Of a stretch of DNA of 64,000 bases, positions 42,137-53,900 are shown one piece after another. Position numbers and translations under genes: made by a program. The notes under the pieces were generated by a model. That model had not been told where the DNA came from, made no database searches, and saw nothing but the letters and a program-made list of their open reading frames with translations. Source of the stretch: Cymodocea nodosa (taxonomy: Eukaryota; Streptophyta; Magnoliopsida; Alismatales; Cymodoceaceae). The stretch spans positions 1,612,001 through 1,676,000 of the forward strand of contig JAZBRI010000004.1 of NCBI GenBank assembly GCA_036874045.1, written 5' to 3'. Every line of letters begins with the position of its first letter. The stretch's first letter is position 1.

Positions 42137-44041
42137 CATGCTTACAAATTAAGAAGGAACAAGAACTGCATTAAAATAGAATTAATAGCAAGAAGAACTA
42201 TGCCTAAAAAGTTTACTTGGACTGATACATTTATTCCATTTGTTTCTACTTTTCAATCATGTTCTTAAGCTGTGATTTTGTGTGTTTAACGTTGTGTATT
42301 CTGCATTTATTTTTAGAAAAAAAGAAGAAGGAATTTTGAAGTTTTCATGTTCATTTTATAAAAAAAAAAATAAACAAAATATCAATCCAGTTTGTTGGTA
42401 TCTATTCTAGGAAACCAACTGACTTGCTTATGAGCCACCAAAGGCATAAGAGCTTGGGTTCCACACAAGACACTGATTTAGTAATATCTGTTAAATGTTA
42501 TTTTGTTTTATATTTTGCTTTTATCTATGAATGAAAAGTTTTTCAGAATCAAAAAAAAAATCGAAATATGTAGAAGGAGATACAAATGGAACAATGTATG
42601 TAACCAATTACTTATCCTGAATTTTAAATCAAACAAAACTTTATTCATGCCTGCTACAATTACTATACTTATTATCAAACTCTTTACATTTAGGACAATG
42701 CAAAATGTAGGTATTGAGGGGAGGTAATTAAAGTAACAGCCATGTAAGTTTGTTAATTAAAGAAATTAAAATAGTACTGCAAAGTTTTGAGGAAATTGAA
42801 AATTTTTATGAACTTGCTGTAACTATCCGATAATTGAGACTGTAATTTTTTTATAAACTACTTGAATGTTATATTTAGAAGGTTATATAAGATGCTATAG
42901 AATTTATTATTTATGTAAATCTAGATATAGTATCTTATGTTTTTTTTTCTGAATTTCATGAGTTTAACAATTTCACGATTTTAAAATGAAATCAGAATGC
43001 TTAATGAAAAATTAGTAAATTATTTGAAGTACTGAAAGAGCTAAGATGTGAATTCTAGATTAAATGAAACACATATGATTAAAGATACATCTAATTTGAC
43101 TAATTGAACTTGTAGAATGATTTATGTGTAGATCTTATTAAACTACAGAAAAAGTATGAGCTTATTGAGATGGATTCATATTTTCAATAAATGATAGAAG
43201 TAGAACTATATAAGATTGGTGTTTTACTACATCTGTATTAATGAAATACATACATATATAGTATGTGATTAATGTTTTGTTTTGTGTTTGTAGTTTTGAT
43301 TGAAAAAAAAAAAAAAAATTGAGAGTTTATTGACTTGTTTAATCACGAGCCTTTTGTACTTGAGCAGATAGGTATGTAAGGATTGTTGACTTGAAAAAGG
43401 ACTCTTAAAATCTGACAACCTAAGATCCTGATCAGATCTGGGATTGTTGACTGAAAGCTCGTTACATGGGTACATTAGAAAGCTCTTGTATGATTCAAGC
43501 TTGTCAAATTAACTTTTAAAGTACGAAAAAAAAAAGAAAAAAAAAAGAAAAAAGAAAAAATACATATACTGTTCTGAAAAGATACAAGTGTTTTGTGAAA
43601 TATAGATATCTTATGAATCGAGTATATTTTCTATTATCTAGAATTGCTGAAATATGAATCTGTAATTGACTTTTGAAGTTGTTTAATGGAGATACAATTC
43701 TTTATTCTACTTGTCTTAATCATATTGAATTAGATTGTATTTTGATTTGTATGTTGTTGAAATTTCTTCTAGAAATCTTTTTGGAAAATTCAAGATGACA
43801 GATGATGAAAAGAAGAACAAACGATAATATAATTAACACCTATATGATGATGATATACTTGGTATGTAATTTACATATATTCTAAGTATATTTGTAGGTT
43901 GATTACTGAAACATACAGAATATATTTTTATGCTAAATAGAAGAAAAACAAAAGGGAAAGAATTAATTCTAGCACTTTTAAAGACCAATTAATTAGATCT
44001 TAGTTTGCTAAGGGACTAGCAAAAATTAGGTATAGGGGAAG
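42137..44041 (+). other. noncoding region after the F-box ORF, with 3'-UTR block (copy 3)
   Basis: 42137-42780 shows no gene; it includes A-runs at 42360 and 42551. From about 42780 it is homologous to the region behind copia pol (20700-21720), with GAGCCTTTTGTACTTGAGCA at 43346 and GATCAGATCTGGGATTGTTG at 43431. A-rich runs lie at 43301-43318 and 43526-43559. It closes with GGTATAGGGGAAG, a good polypurine tract directly before the LTR at 44042. Confidence 0.6.
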
Positions 44042-46358
44042 TGTTTAGAGTGAAAAAGTGCATATTATTAACGGTTAAATGATAGTTAATTGCACGATAT
44101 TTAGCTTATCATATATGAATTAAGTCATTATGTTATAATTGCACTATTATATGCTTTAATTGAAGAATCTACTTAATTTGGGGGAATTAATGTTAATTTA
44201 GTACATTTATGAACTGTCAGTAAGTTGTAGGCTGTGAAATTCTTAAGTATCCAAATTTTCTGATATTTCAGACATTTATGTTTAACATACCGAACAAATT
44301 CGGACAATTATGTTTAACAGACCGAATATGTATCAGATAGTTATGTTTAAATTGCCGAGCAGTTATGTTTTGAAAGTTTCCTGAAGTTAACAACTAGTCG
44401 TTTTGTTGCATTAATTTCTCATTTAGCTAAACATTAAGTTAACATGTGTTTTTATTGAAAAGCATGATATGTTTTAAAGTTATATCTTCTGTATCATGAA
44501 CAATGCACGTTTTGATAACTCGTTAAGTTAGTGAGTAAAAGAAGAGACGAACTCGTTAAGTTAACATAACTAAACGCGTTGAGTTGCTATATTGAACACT
44601 AAGGCAATGCGTTAGGTTAGCGTTATAAACTTAAGTTGTTATTTTTGCATGTGGTAAAATTCTTATTATAAAAACATTTGTTTATTACTGAATCAGTGAG
44701 TTAGGTGTAACTATCCGAAATGCATTTGAGCATCGGGTAGTTAGACCTGTAACTCTCCGAAATGTTATTTTATGATTAAACTGCTGCTGACACGTGTTGA
44801 GATTTGGTAGATTTACTTAAGTTATATATCAGTGAGTTATTTGTAAGTATCTGAAATGCATCTGAGCATCTGATAGTTAAGTTTATAAGTATCCGAAATG
44901 CACCTGAGCATCAGATAGTTAAATTTATGCACGTGTTTTATAGTTAAATCAACGAAGAAAGTCCATTGAGTTATCTGTAACTCCACGGACTATATATTTT
45001 CTAATATGCTACTGTAGCGGTTGCAGAAACAGGACAGTTGGAAGGAAAAACCACGTTTGCATGTATCACGTAGGAATTCAATCGCGTAGGGAAAAGAAAT
45101 CATCATCGTTGATATGAATGAAGGAAATCTAACTGATCATTCAAGCAGAAGCAGTTACTACTAAAGAAATATAAAAGAAAAGAAGAAAAAAAGAAGTGTG
45201 TGATCGATGGACGGCTAGTGTATACAGAGGAGGAGCACCGAGCTTTCTGTAGACAATATCGGCGATTCTCCAAAGTATCACACCAACTATCGTTACCACC
45301 ACCATAATCACCAACTATCGAAGGTCTGTGAGGATACTTGTCTGATGTTGGGTCGATTCTAAGCCAAACACAGTGCTTGACAACTACTGTGAGGAGTGAT
45401 TGCGTCGCGGGAAGGGAAGCCATTTTCACCAAGCGCTGACTCATATTTCAAGAGATCGTAAAACTTTTAACATTGGCTTCGGGTTGATGCCTGTATGCTG
45501 AAGAGGAGATCATCTTGCAATTCTGGACTCGCGATTCTATAGGGAGAGGAGATATGATTGTAAGTGGTTTAATTTTCAATGGTATAATCGCGTTGCAAGT
45601 AGTGTCAGAAGTATTTACTATCAAGTGAGATTACTTTACATTTCACCTATCGCCCATTTCCATGTTCATATTAAAACAAAAATACCAAAAACAATTTATC
45701 TATGTTTGTATGTTGTATTTGAGTGTTGTATCATGATTAATGTTATCTATGTCAGTGTTGTGATTGTTTTATGTTTACTTTAGTTTTACAGTTTACTGAA
45801 ATTGGTTCGTTCAAAAGACTTAAAGATTTTAATGGTTACTGTTTGAATTATCTGAATGTTAGTATTGCTCAATGATAAATCCAATGTTAACTAACATTAA
45901 AGAGCTTAATTGATGTTATTTACAATCTGTGGAATCGCCCAATGGTTGGCCGAATTCCTCTGTAAATAGCAGTATTAAAAAGAAAAAGCAGGCTCATGGA
46001 GTTAACTTAAGTCCACGATGTTAGTTCGTTGAGTTATCCATAACTCAACAAACTTAGTCCGCTGAGTTAGCTGTAATTCAACGGAGAGTTTATTGAATAT
46101 ATAAATTTGATTTTTAACAAACAAATAGTTCTCAAGTTCATCAGCAATTCCCTGTGGGATCGACTTGTACTTGCACATTGATACAATAGACACTGTGCAC
46201 TTGTAGTTAAAGTACAAATTGGAATTAATATCTAAATTGTATTAAAGGTTGTTTGTTTACTTCTAAAAGAAAGAATAGGCATAAAGATAAATTAACTAAG
46301 TAAAAACAGAAGTAACAAATCCAAGTTTTTCTAGTGTAGTGCTGGGAAGACCTAAACA
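44042..46358 (+). mobile_element. gypsy LTR (family G, copy 3) with internal copia LTR segment
   Basis: It starts TGTTTAGAGTGAAAAAGTG behind a polypurine tract and matches copy 2 at 24504 up to CCTGAAGT (44387). From 44381 to 44693 the sequence is instead copia C1 LTR (CAACTAGTCGTTT...AAAACATTTG). It then returns to gypsy LTR at GTGAGTTA and continues to CTAAACA at 46358. Dyad and TATA are retained at 44961-44997. The switch points share short homologies (CTGAAGT; GTGAGTTA; AAAC), pointing to template switching or gene conversion. Confidence 0.75.
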
Positions 46359-46892
46359 CCATCCTTGCACACAAAATGAAAAATCTTTTCAAGGATCAAA
46401 CTATCCCTACACACCAAAAGAAAAATCTTTTTTAGGGATCAAAAATACTCTTCGAGGAAAATCTCTCAGGTAGAAGAAAATTCAGTGAAGCAAAAAAAAG
46501 TATTATTTATGTCACTGAAGATTTAAAGTATCAGAAGAAAGTAAATTCGGTGAAGTAGAGAAAGATAAGATATTCATCACTGAAGAATTGTTGAAGAATA
46601 AAAAGAAGAAGAAGAAAGTTCTCAAACAAGGAGAAATGTTTTGAATTCCGCAAATTAGTTTTCTCTGTTTGTAGTTATGAAATTATTTAGATGATACATG
46701 GTATCGAGATATAGTTGCATCTACAATTGCTGAGGAGAATTGAATTGTATATTGTAATTGAAACTTTGAATAAAAATGATTTTATGAAAATAATGTTTCG
46801 ACTTATTTTAAATTTTAAAGTTTCAATTATATTTTAAAAAATATTAAAAAATACAATTCACCTTTACTCTTGTATAGCCATACGATCCTATA
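46359..46892 (+). mobile_element. 3' end of copia C1 LTR closing the composite
   Basis: CCATCCTTGCACACAAAATG to ACGATCCTATA matches the last 536 bp of the 5' LTR (15716-16251) more closely than the solo LTR. It is followed by GTTTT. The 5' two thirds of this LTR are replaced by the gypsy mosaic. Confidence 0.8.
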
Positions 46893-46897
46893 GTTTT

Positions 46898-47189
46898 GAT
46901 AAATGATATATTAAAATTTAATTTTATAATATATTAATTGATTAATGAAGTAATTAATTTATTAATTTAAAAAATTATTAAAAATCAATTCTATTGAATT
47001 CTTTCATATATATAAATATTTGAATTTCAATTTTTATCAAAATTTTAAATTTATACAAATACTTAAATTTTAAATTCTATTTCCATCAAATAATTTAAAT
47101 TTTATTATATTCAATTTCAAGCATAAATAAACAATTTTAAGTGTACAAATAAACCTTTGTTTTTTTTTTGGTTAACCCAAATTCTGAAC
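46898..47189. other. AT-rich intergenic strip upstream of the helicase gene
   Basis: Only about 300 bp of AT-rich DNA separate the composite element from the GC-rich helicase leader. No TATA box or other site can be assigned with confidence. Confidence 0.5.
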
Positions 47190-47866
47190 TCTGCTCGCTA
47201 GGCGATTCCCCCGCTCTCGAAAGTGCAGATTTCGCCCGCGCCCTCGCGCCTGGCTGCGCGCGTTCATCTGTCTCCTCCCTTGTTCGTCCCCTCATCGCCG
47301 ATTGGAACTGTTGGAAAGTATTGCCTGTCTGCCGACCGCACGAGCCTCTTCTTCCACAGCCAACAACTCACCATTCGAAGCCACTGTGTCGGAACACCTC
47401 ATCCGACTGCGTGCGCCGCTGTTCCTCCGTCCGGCCTGCTTCAATCGTCTCTTTCGCTTGCTTGGCCTTGGACGCTTGGTTTCAATCGTCGCCGCTTCTC
47501 TTCTCCATCTAGCCATCTAGGGCCGCCATCGACACACCGCACAACTGAGTTCAGGCATTCAAGGTTTTTTTCTTGAAAACTCCTTATCATTTTGATACTA
47601 TTTTTTGATTGATGTTGGTATTTTCTAAATTTGTTATTTAGAAATTTTCTTTATTATCACAGACAATCAAGGACCATATATTGATTACGTGAAATGATTC
47701 ATTCAAATCAATGATAATTATTTGGCTTTCTTATTGTATTTTATGTTTCCTTACGATAGATATATTAATTTTGTTTACTGTTTATGACTTATTTACTGCA
47801 TTTTTTTTTGTTGCACATGATTTACTTTACTTCAAATTCATGGATACTTGACTTACTTTTCCGTCA
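47190..47866 (+). promoter_or_regulatory. GC-rich 5' leader and leader intron of the helicase gene
   Basis: 47190-47561 is conspicuously GC-rich in an AT-rich window, as is common for plant first exons and promoter islands. Open frames across it lack recognisable similarity. A donor-like CATTCAAG|GTTTTTT at 47561 and an acceptor TCCGTCAG near 47866 suggest a leader intron of about 305 bp ending 55 bp before the start codon. Transcription start is not resolved. Confidence 0.5.
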
Positions 47867-47920
47867 GATTCAGGGTGCACAAATAGGCCCTATTACTCTA
47901 GTTTGGTTGTAGTCAAGGCC

Positions 47921-50900
47921 ATGCCAGGAAAGTTTGCTGCCATCAGTACTCCAGTGAGGAAGAAAAAGCGGCTGAGAAATTCTACCGGCTATGGAGATGT
48001 ACAGCTGGAATTTGAACGCATCAACTCACTCCCTTGGTTGAATTCCGTCAATGAAACATACCCATTTGCTCTTCTTGATGAAACTGGTGAAGGAGGTGCA
48101 CATGGCTTCCCTTGCCTATGCAATTTCCACACTTTTTTTGTAATTTTTTTCCTGAATTTATGTCCTTTTTGTAGGCTTTTTGACTTTGGAGGAGATTGAT
48201 GAGGTGGAGTATGGAATTGTGCATGATGATGGTGTCAATTGTATTGTTCAGTCAAAGGAGAAGAAGGAAGGGAACAATGGTATCGATGAGGAAGATGGGT
48301 TGTGCATGAAAGAGATGGATGAGGATGACAAGAAAAAGATTGCTAAGAAGAAGAAGCCAAAGAAGAAGAAGAAGAAGAAGAAGGAGAAGAAGAATATGAG
48401 TAAGAATGCACTGAAGAAGGAAGATAAAGAATTGGAGGATGATAATGAATGCATTGAAAAAGAGCAATTGGAACCTATTGGTGCAAGTGACAAAGGTTAG
48501 TTTTAGTCATCCTTTAAACCATATATATCATATACAGACACAGGCACCCAGGTGCATTTGCACAATCAATTCCGTCTTTTTACTAATTGGATCGGATCTT
48601 GGCTGGATTTGACACTGGATCCAACAGGTTTTTGTTTTAATTTTCACTTAAGACAAGTTGTCCATTAATTTTATTGAAATTTATATGCTGTTTTTGTTTC
48701 AGATCTTACATCATTTTCATATCCCCAATTGCTATTATTAATTTATTTAGTATTTTTTGCATCAATCCTAGTTGTTTTTTGTGTTATTAGTCAGAGAAAT
48801 TGTTTTATTTGTTATCATTATTTTCTTTAGTATGTCATGGTAATACTCTTGTTTAGTTAATGATTTTAAGATGTTGATTGTTGAAATTCTCTATGTTCTT
48901 AAATATGGACTAGATTTAAGAGCCTAAGAAATTATTATTCTCCAATATTTTGTTTTGTTTAGTTAAAACTTATTAAAAGCTTATCATAGTGTGTGTGTTT
49001 TTGATAATATTATGATATTTTTTGTGGGAAGCTGATGACATTGTTATCGTTGTATTTTATTGTTATCTTGTCATTTATTATATATTTTAATTTTTGTTGT
49101 TATTTAAGAATTAATCAAGTTAGGTATACATGTACAAGGGCTTTATTTAATGGCATTTAGTATACATAAAAAAATACTGAAAAAAATAATAATAATTATT
49201 TTGTTGGCATATGGGTAAGTAGGTGACCAAGCACCCATGCTTATCTCTTGGGCCTGGCGACTAATATTATTGCCTGGACATGCAACCACCTTAACAAGTA
49301 TGTTAAATCTGGTTAGTTTTGATAACACTGTGAAAAAATGATTTCCATAAATTATTTTGTGTTACCAAATTATGCTGTTGTTAGAATCTATTGTCATTAT
49401 TAATTGATGATTCTCGCTAAAAAAAACTGATGATTTGGGTGTACTGGTGCATCATTTGGCAGTTGATGTCCATGTTGTCTGTATTTCATTTTGTCTCAAT
49501 GTGTATTTGGGTGGCATTTTGTTGGGAACTGGGCATATAAGAGAATTATACATTTTATTATTTTGTTTTATTGAGGATCCAGAAAACAGCAATAAGGGAA
49601 TTATGAATGAAGAAGAGACGACTCTGGATGATAGTGAATTCTATGCATGGAATGATTTAAGGCTACACCCTTTGCTTATGAAGTCAATTCGTGGGCTTGG
49701 ATTCAAAGAGCCAACTCCAATACAAAAAGCTTGTATTCCAGCTGCAGCTTATCAGGGGAAGGTTGTTATTTGCTATTTTTTAGTTCTTTTGCATGTTGGG
49801 AAAAAAAAGAAGGAAATTTGATGTTTGATGATTGTTCTCTGGCAGGATGTAATTGGAGCTGCAGAGACTGGGTCTGGAAAAACACTTGCTTTTGGCCTTC
49901 CTATCTTACAGCGTCTCCTTGAAGAAAATGAAAAATCTTCTAGGTTGCTGGAAAAAGGGAAGGCAGGTGAGAACACCCATCTAGGAAGCCATCTGAGGGC
50001 TCTTATTGTTACTCCAACTAGAGAGCTTGCGTTGCAGGTACATAGTTGTGTTTTTATTTTGAAGGCTGATAAAAAAAATGGATTTATGTTTGCAGCACTT
50101 TCATGGAGTATCATCCATTTAGACTAGCACATATAGCATTGATACTTAAGGACAACTATTATTACCATGTTTGTCTTCATCAGACATTTATTGTTCCTCA
50201 GATAATGATGTTTGTGACAGGTTTCTGATCATCTAAAAGAAGTAGCTAAGGTCACTAGAATTCAAGTTGTTCCTATAGTTGGTGGTATATCTACAGAGAA
50301 GCAGGAGAGGCTTTTGAAACGAAGGCCTGAGATAATTGTTGGAACTCCAGGAAGATTATGGGAGCTGATGTCAGGGGGTGAAAAACATCTTATTGAGGTT
50401 AATTTAGTTATTCTTATTGTATTAAATTTGTGGCATTTTTCTTAACATGCAGTTCTCTTAAGATAATATAAATAATAAGCATTAGTGAGTATTTGTGAAC
50501 GGGTTTACTTAAATAGGGTTAAAACTGCACAGGACACTGGTATATTGTTTCCATAGTTGGGTTGGGTTGATGAAAAAAGCAATAGATAAAGAAGAAATCA
50601 ACATGAATAATGAAAGAAAAAGTACACAATTATGTGCAAATATGAAACAATGATCAACAAGGTTAACACAGACATGCACTTGACCTGTAGAGGCATGGGG
50701 AATCTGTAGATTTATGAATGGATGATTGTTTTGTTTCTTATCATGTCTCTTTATTTGTCAAATTGGCTCATGTTCTCTCTTCTTTTCCTCTTTACTTGCA
50801 GCTGCAATACCTTTCATTCTTTGTGTTGGACGAGGCAGATCGAATGATAGAGACTGGCCATTTCCAAGAATTACAGTCTATTATTGACATGCTCCCAACA

Positions 50901-53900
50901 GATGCTGTCCATGCAGTCTCTCAACCATCTGGAAACTGCAAGACAGTTCTAAATATTCAGCTGAAGAAAAGGCAGACTTGTGTTTTTTCTGCTACAGTAG
51001 CACTCTCTGATAGTTTTCGTAAAAAGCTTAAGCATAGAGCTTTTAAGCCTAAGTCAGGTACGACGAATGAGCTAAGCTCTATAGAAACACTTTCTGAACG
51101 AGCAGGCATAAAGGCTAATGCTGCAATTGTGGACTTGACAAAAGCTTCAATTGTAGCTGAGAAACTTCAAGAATCGTTCATTGAGTATGATAATTTCTAT
51201 ATTTTCTTAATATTTGTATTTCTTTTCTTTTATTAGTTGTATCAAATTTATTCCTGTTTCACTTAATTGCCTTAACGTTTTAATAGAATGCAGCATTTAG
51301 AATGGCAGGCAGATCACATGTTTCTTTATCTAAGGTGCAGCTTTTATAAGGGCTAAATTCATAGAAAATTACATTCGGACTGAAAATATGATTATACACT
51401 AGGAGAGAATTCAATCATTTACTTTTAAAATTTGTATAGTTTATCATCCATGTGGATTATGGATAAAGAAAAGTTGGTGTTATAGGAACTTGGGCATTTT
51501 CTTTCAGGTACTTAGGTTGCATTGATCTCTATTTTGACTGATGAATGTAATCAACCTAGAAGTGGGATTGTAACAGTTTTCATTTTCACCTGATGATGTA
51601 TAGTTCCACTGGTTAGAATGATGCAAGTATAGTTGTAATGATCTTATATTATTAGAAATGCTATCATTGTGTTAGTTTGCTTTTATTGGTAGCCTAATGA
51701 GTAAGAATTGGAATTTTTATTGAGTACCCTTTTTCTTCTAACTTTCTGTCAATGTCATCAAAATGTTAAAGATGTATTTGCGTTCAGGTGCACAGAAGAA
51801 AATAAAGAAGCATATCTCTATTATATTTTGTGTTCGTGGACATGGTCAAACAATAGTGTTTTAGGCGTCCATCACTGTTCTACATCACATTGCATTCCTC
51901 TTGCAGTGCTATCATATGTATTAATATGCTTTATCAGCAGCCTAATGAGTAAAAATTTGGAATATTTATTAAGTAGCCTTTTTCTTGTAATTTTCTGTCA
52001 ATGTCATCAAAAAAGTTAAACATGTACTTGCATTCAGGTGCACAGAAGAAAATAAAGAAGCATATCTCTATTATATTTTATGTGTTCATGGACATGGTCG
52101 AACAATAGTATTTTGCACATCAATAGCAGCTCTACGTCGCATTGCATCCCTCTTGCGTATCCTTGGGATCAGTGTCTGGACTCTGCATGCTCAAATGCAG
52201 CAAAGAGCACGGCTAAAGGTAAACATTCTGGGTGGAATTATATGATGGTGTTTTAACTCTAGTTTGCTTTAAATTACCATATAACAACCATCACTGCCTC
52301 AATCCTATTATGTGATGGTTTACTTGAAGTTTCTAAGTTAAAGCATATTTAAAGTAATATGTACTTCAGCACGGGAGATGGTCCATTGGTGTTTGTCCAT
52401 GTGGATTATCCTTGGGGCCCCCTCACATTCATAAGAGCATCCACCATTACTTTTTGTAATAAATTCTCATAGTCAGGTTTGTAAACTTTGGAATGAAATG
52501 ACTACTTGTATTAAAAATATTGCTAAGAAAATTTTAAGTCTTGTGAGATAGCTTCACTAGGTAAAGAAAGTTGGTAGTAGAAGGATGTATGAGATATAAT
52601 AAAAGAAAAGAAAGAATGCTATAAAGCCTATCATGAATGTAGAAATGAGAAAAATTTAGAGAAGTATAAGCTAACAAAAAGGAATGCTAAGAAAATAGTT
52701 TGTGAAGTTAAAAATAAGGTCTATAATGAACTATATGATATTTTGAAAACATAACAAGCAGAAAATGGAATATACAAATTAGCAAATACTAGAGAAAGAA
52801 AATATAGAGATTTAAGTTAAGTGTCTTAAAGATGAGGATGGTAGAGTTTTAATAAAAGAAAAATGAAATAAAAGATAGATGGTGTAGGTATTTTAATAAA
52901 CTTTTTGATGAATCTATCATAGAAAACTCTTACATATAAAATTTAGGTAGTAGTACAAAAGATATAAGCTATATTTATTTTAGAAAAATTAATAGTTTGG
53001 AGGTAGAAGAAGCCATTAAGAAGAAACATGGAAAAACTATTAGACTAGATGGTGTTCTTATTGAAGTGTGGATATGTATGGGTGAAGTAGGGATTAAGTG
53101 GTTAATTAAACTTTTTAATATAAATTTACAAACAAAGAAGACACTTGATGAATGGAGAAAGAATTCTTTAATATTTATATTTAAGAATATAGGAGACATA
53201 GAATTGTAATAGTTATTATAGTATTAAGTTAATGAATCATACTATGAAATTATAGGAAAGGGTAATTAAGCAAAGACTAAGGTATGTAACTAAAATCATA
53301 TCAAATCAATTTGGGTTTATACTAGGTTGGTTAATAATGGAAGCTATTTATTTACTTAGACAACTAATAGAAAATTTCAAAATTAAGAAAATGGATATCT
53401 ATATGTTTTTCATTGATTTAGAAAAAGTTTATGATAAAGTACCTAGAAATCTATTATGGTGAGTTTTAGAAAGATAAGGAATACCAATGATATTACAAAA
53501 GATATGTATAAAAGAGTAGTTACTAGCATTAAAAATATAGAGAGAGAAATTGGAGAATTTCCAATAGACTTAAGCTTATACTAAGGGTCATCTCTAAATC
53601 TGTGTTTATTCATCATGGTTATTGATAAAATAACTATGGAAATTCAAGGAGAAACACCTTGGTATATGTTATTTGTTGATGACATAGTTTTAGTTGATGA
53701 AGATAAATTAGGAATTAGTTCTAATAGGATTATGAAGAAATTTTAGAGTTTAAGGGATTTAGATTAGGTTTGTCAAAAATTGAATATATGGAATGTAGGT
53801 TTAATGAAAATAAGAATAATGATGAATGTATATACTTAGTTTTGGTCGTAAGATTTATAAAAGTAAGACTTTTAATTATTTACAATCTATTATAAGTGGC

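Larger units (their letters stand above)
14531..46897 (+). mobile_element. 32.4-kb composite copia/gypsy retroelement flanked by GTTTT
   Basis: A copia LTR (family C1) opens at 14536 and the 3' end of the same LTR closes at 46892. Both outer flanks read GTTTT (14531-14535, 46893-46897). The two LTR ends share private variants that the solo family member at 28167-29909 lacks, such as AAATGAAAAATC, CAGGTAGAAG, TATTATTTATGTCACTG and GGTGAAGTAGAG, and both end CCTATA rather than CCTACA. This supports a pair from one insertion. The interior combines copia gag-pol, an env-like ORF, gypsy LTR and pol, a duplicated env-like/gag block, an F-box ORF and a gypsy/copia mosaic LTR. An alternative is several nested insertions followed by deletions and gene conversion. 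Confidence 0.6.

Noticed and set aside
24504-46358. A simple nested gypsy element with its own target duplication
   Set aside because: Bases before 24504 (GTTTG or TTTTG) and after 46358 (CCATC) do not match, and the 3' LTR passes directly into copia LTR sequence.
47168-47576. Overlapping GC-rich open frames before the helicase as a separate gene
   Set aside because: Three frames are open on the plus strand and one on the minus strand because of GC composition; none shows similarity, and the position fits a 5' leader.
48248-48493. Minus-strand serine/phenylalanine- and leucine-rich frames at the helicase exon 2
   Set aside because: They mirror the GAA/AAG-rich lysine tract on the coding strand.
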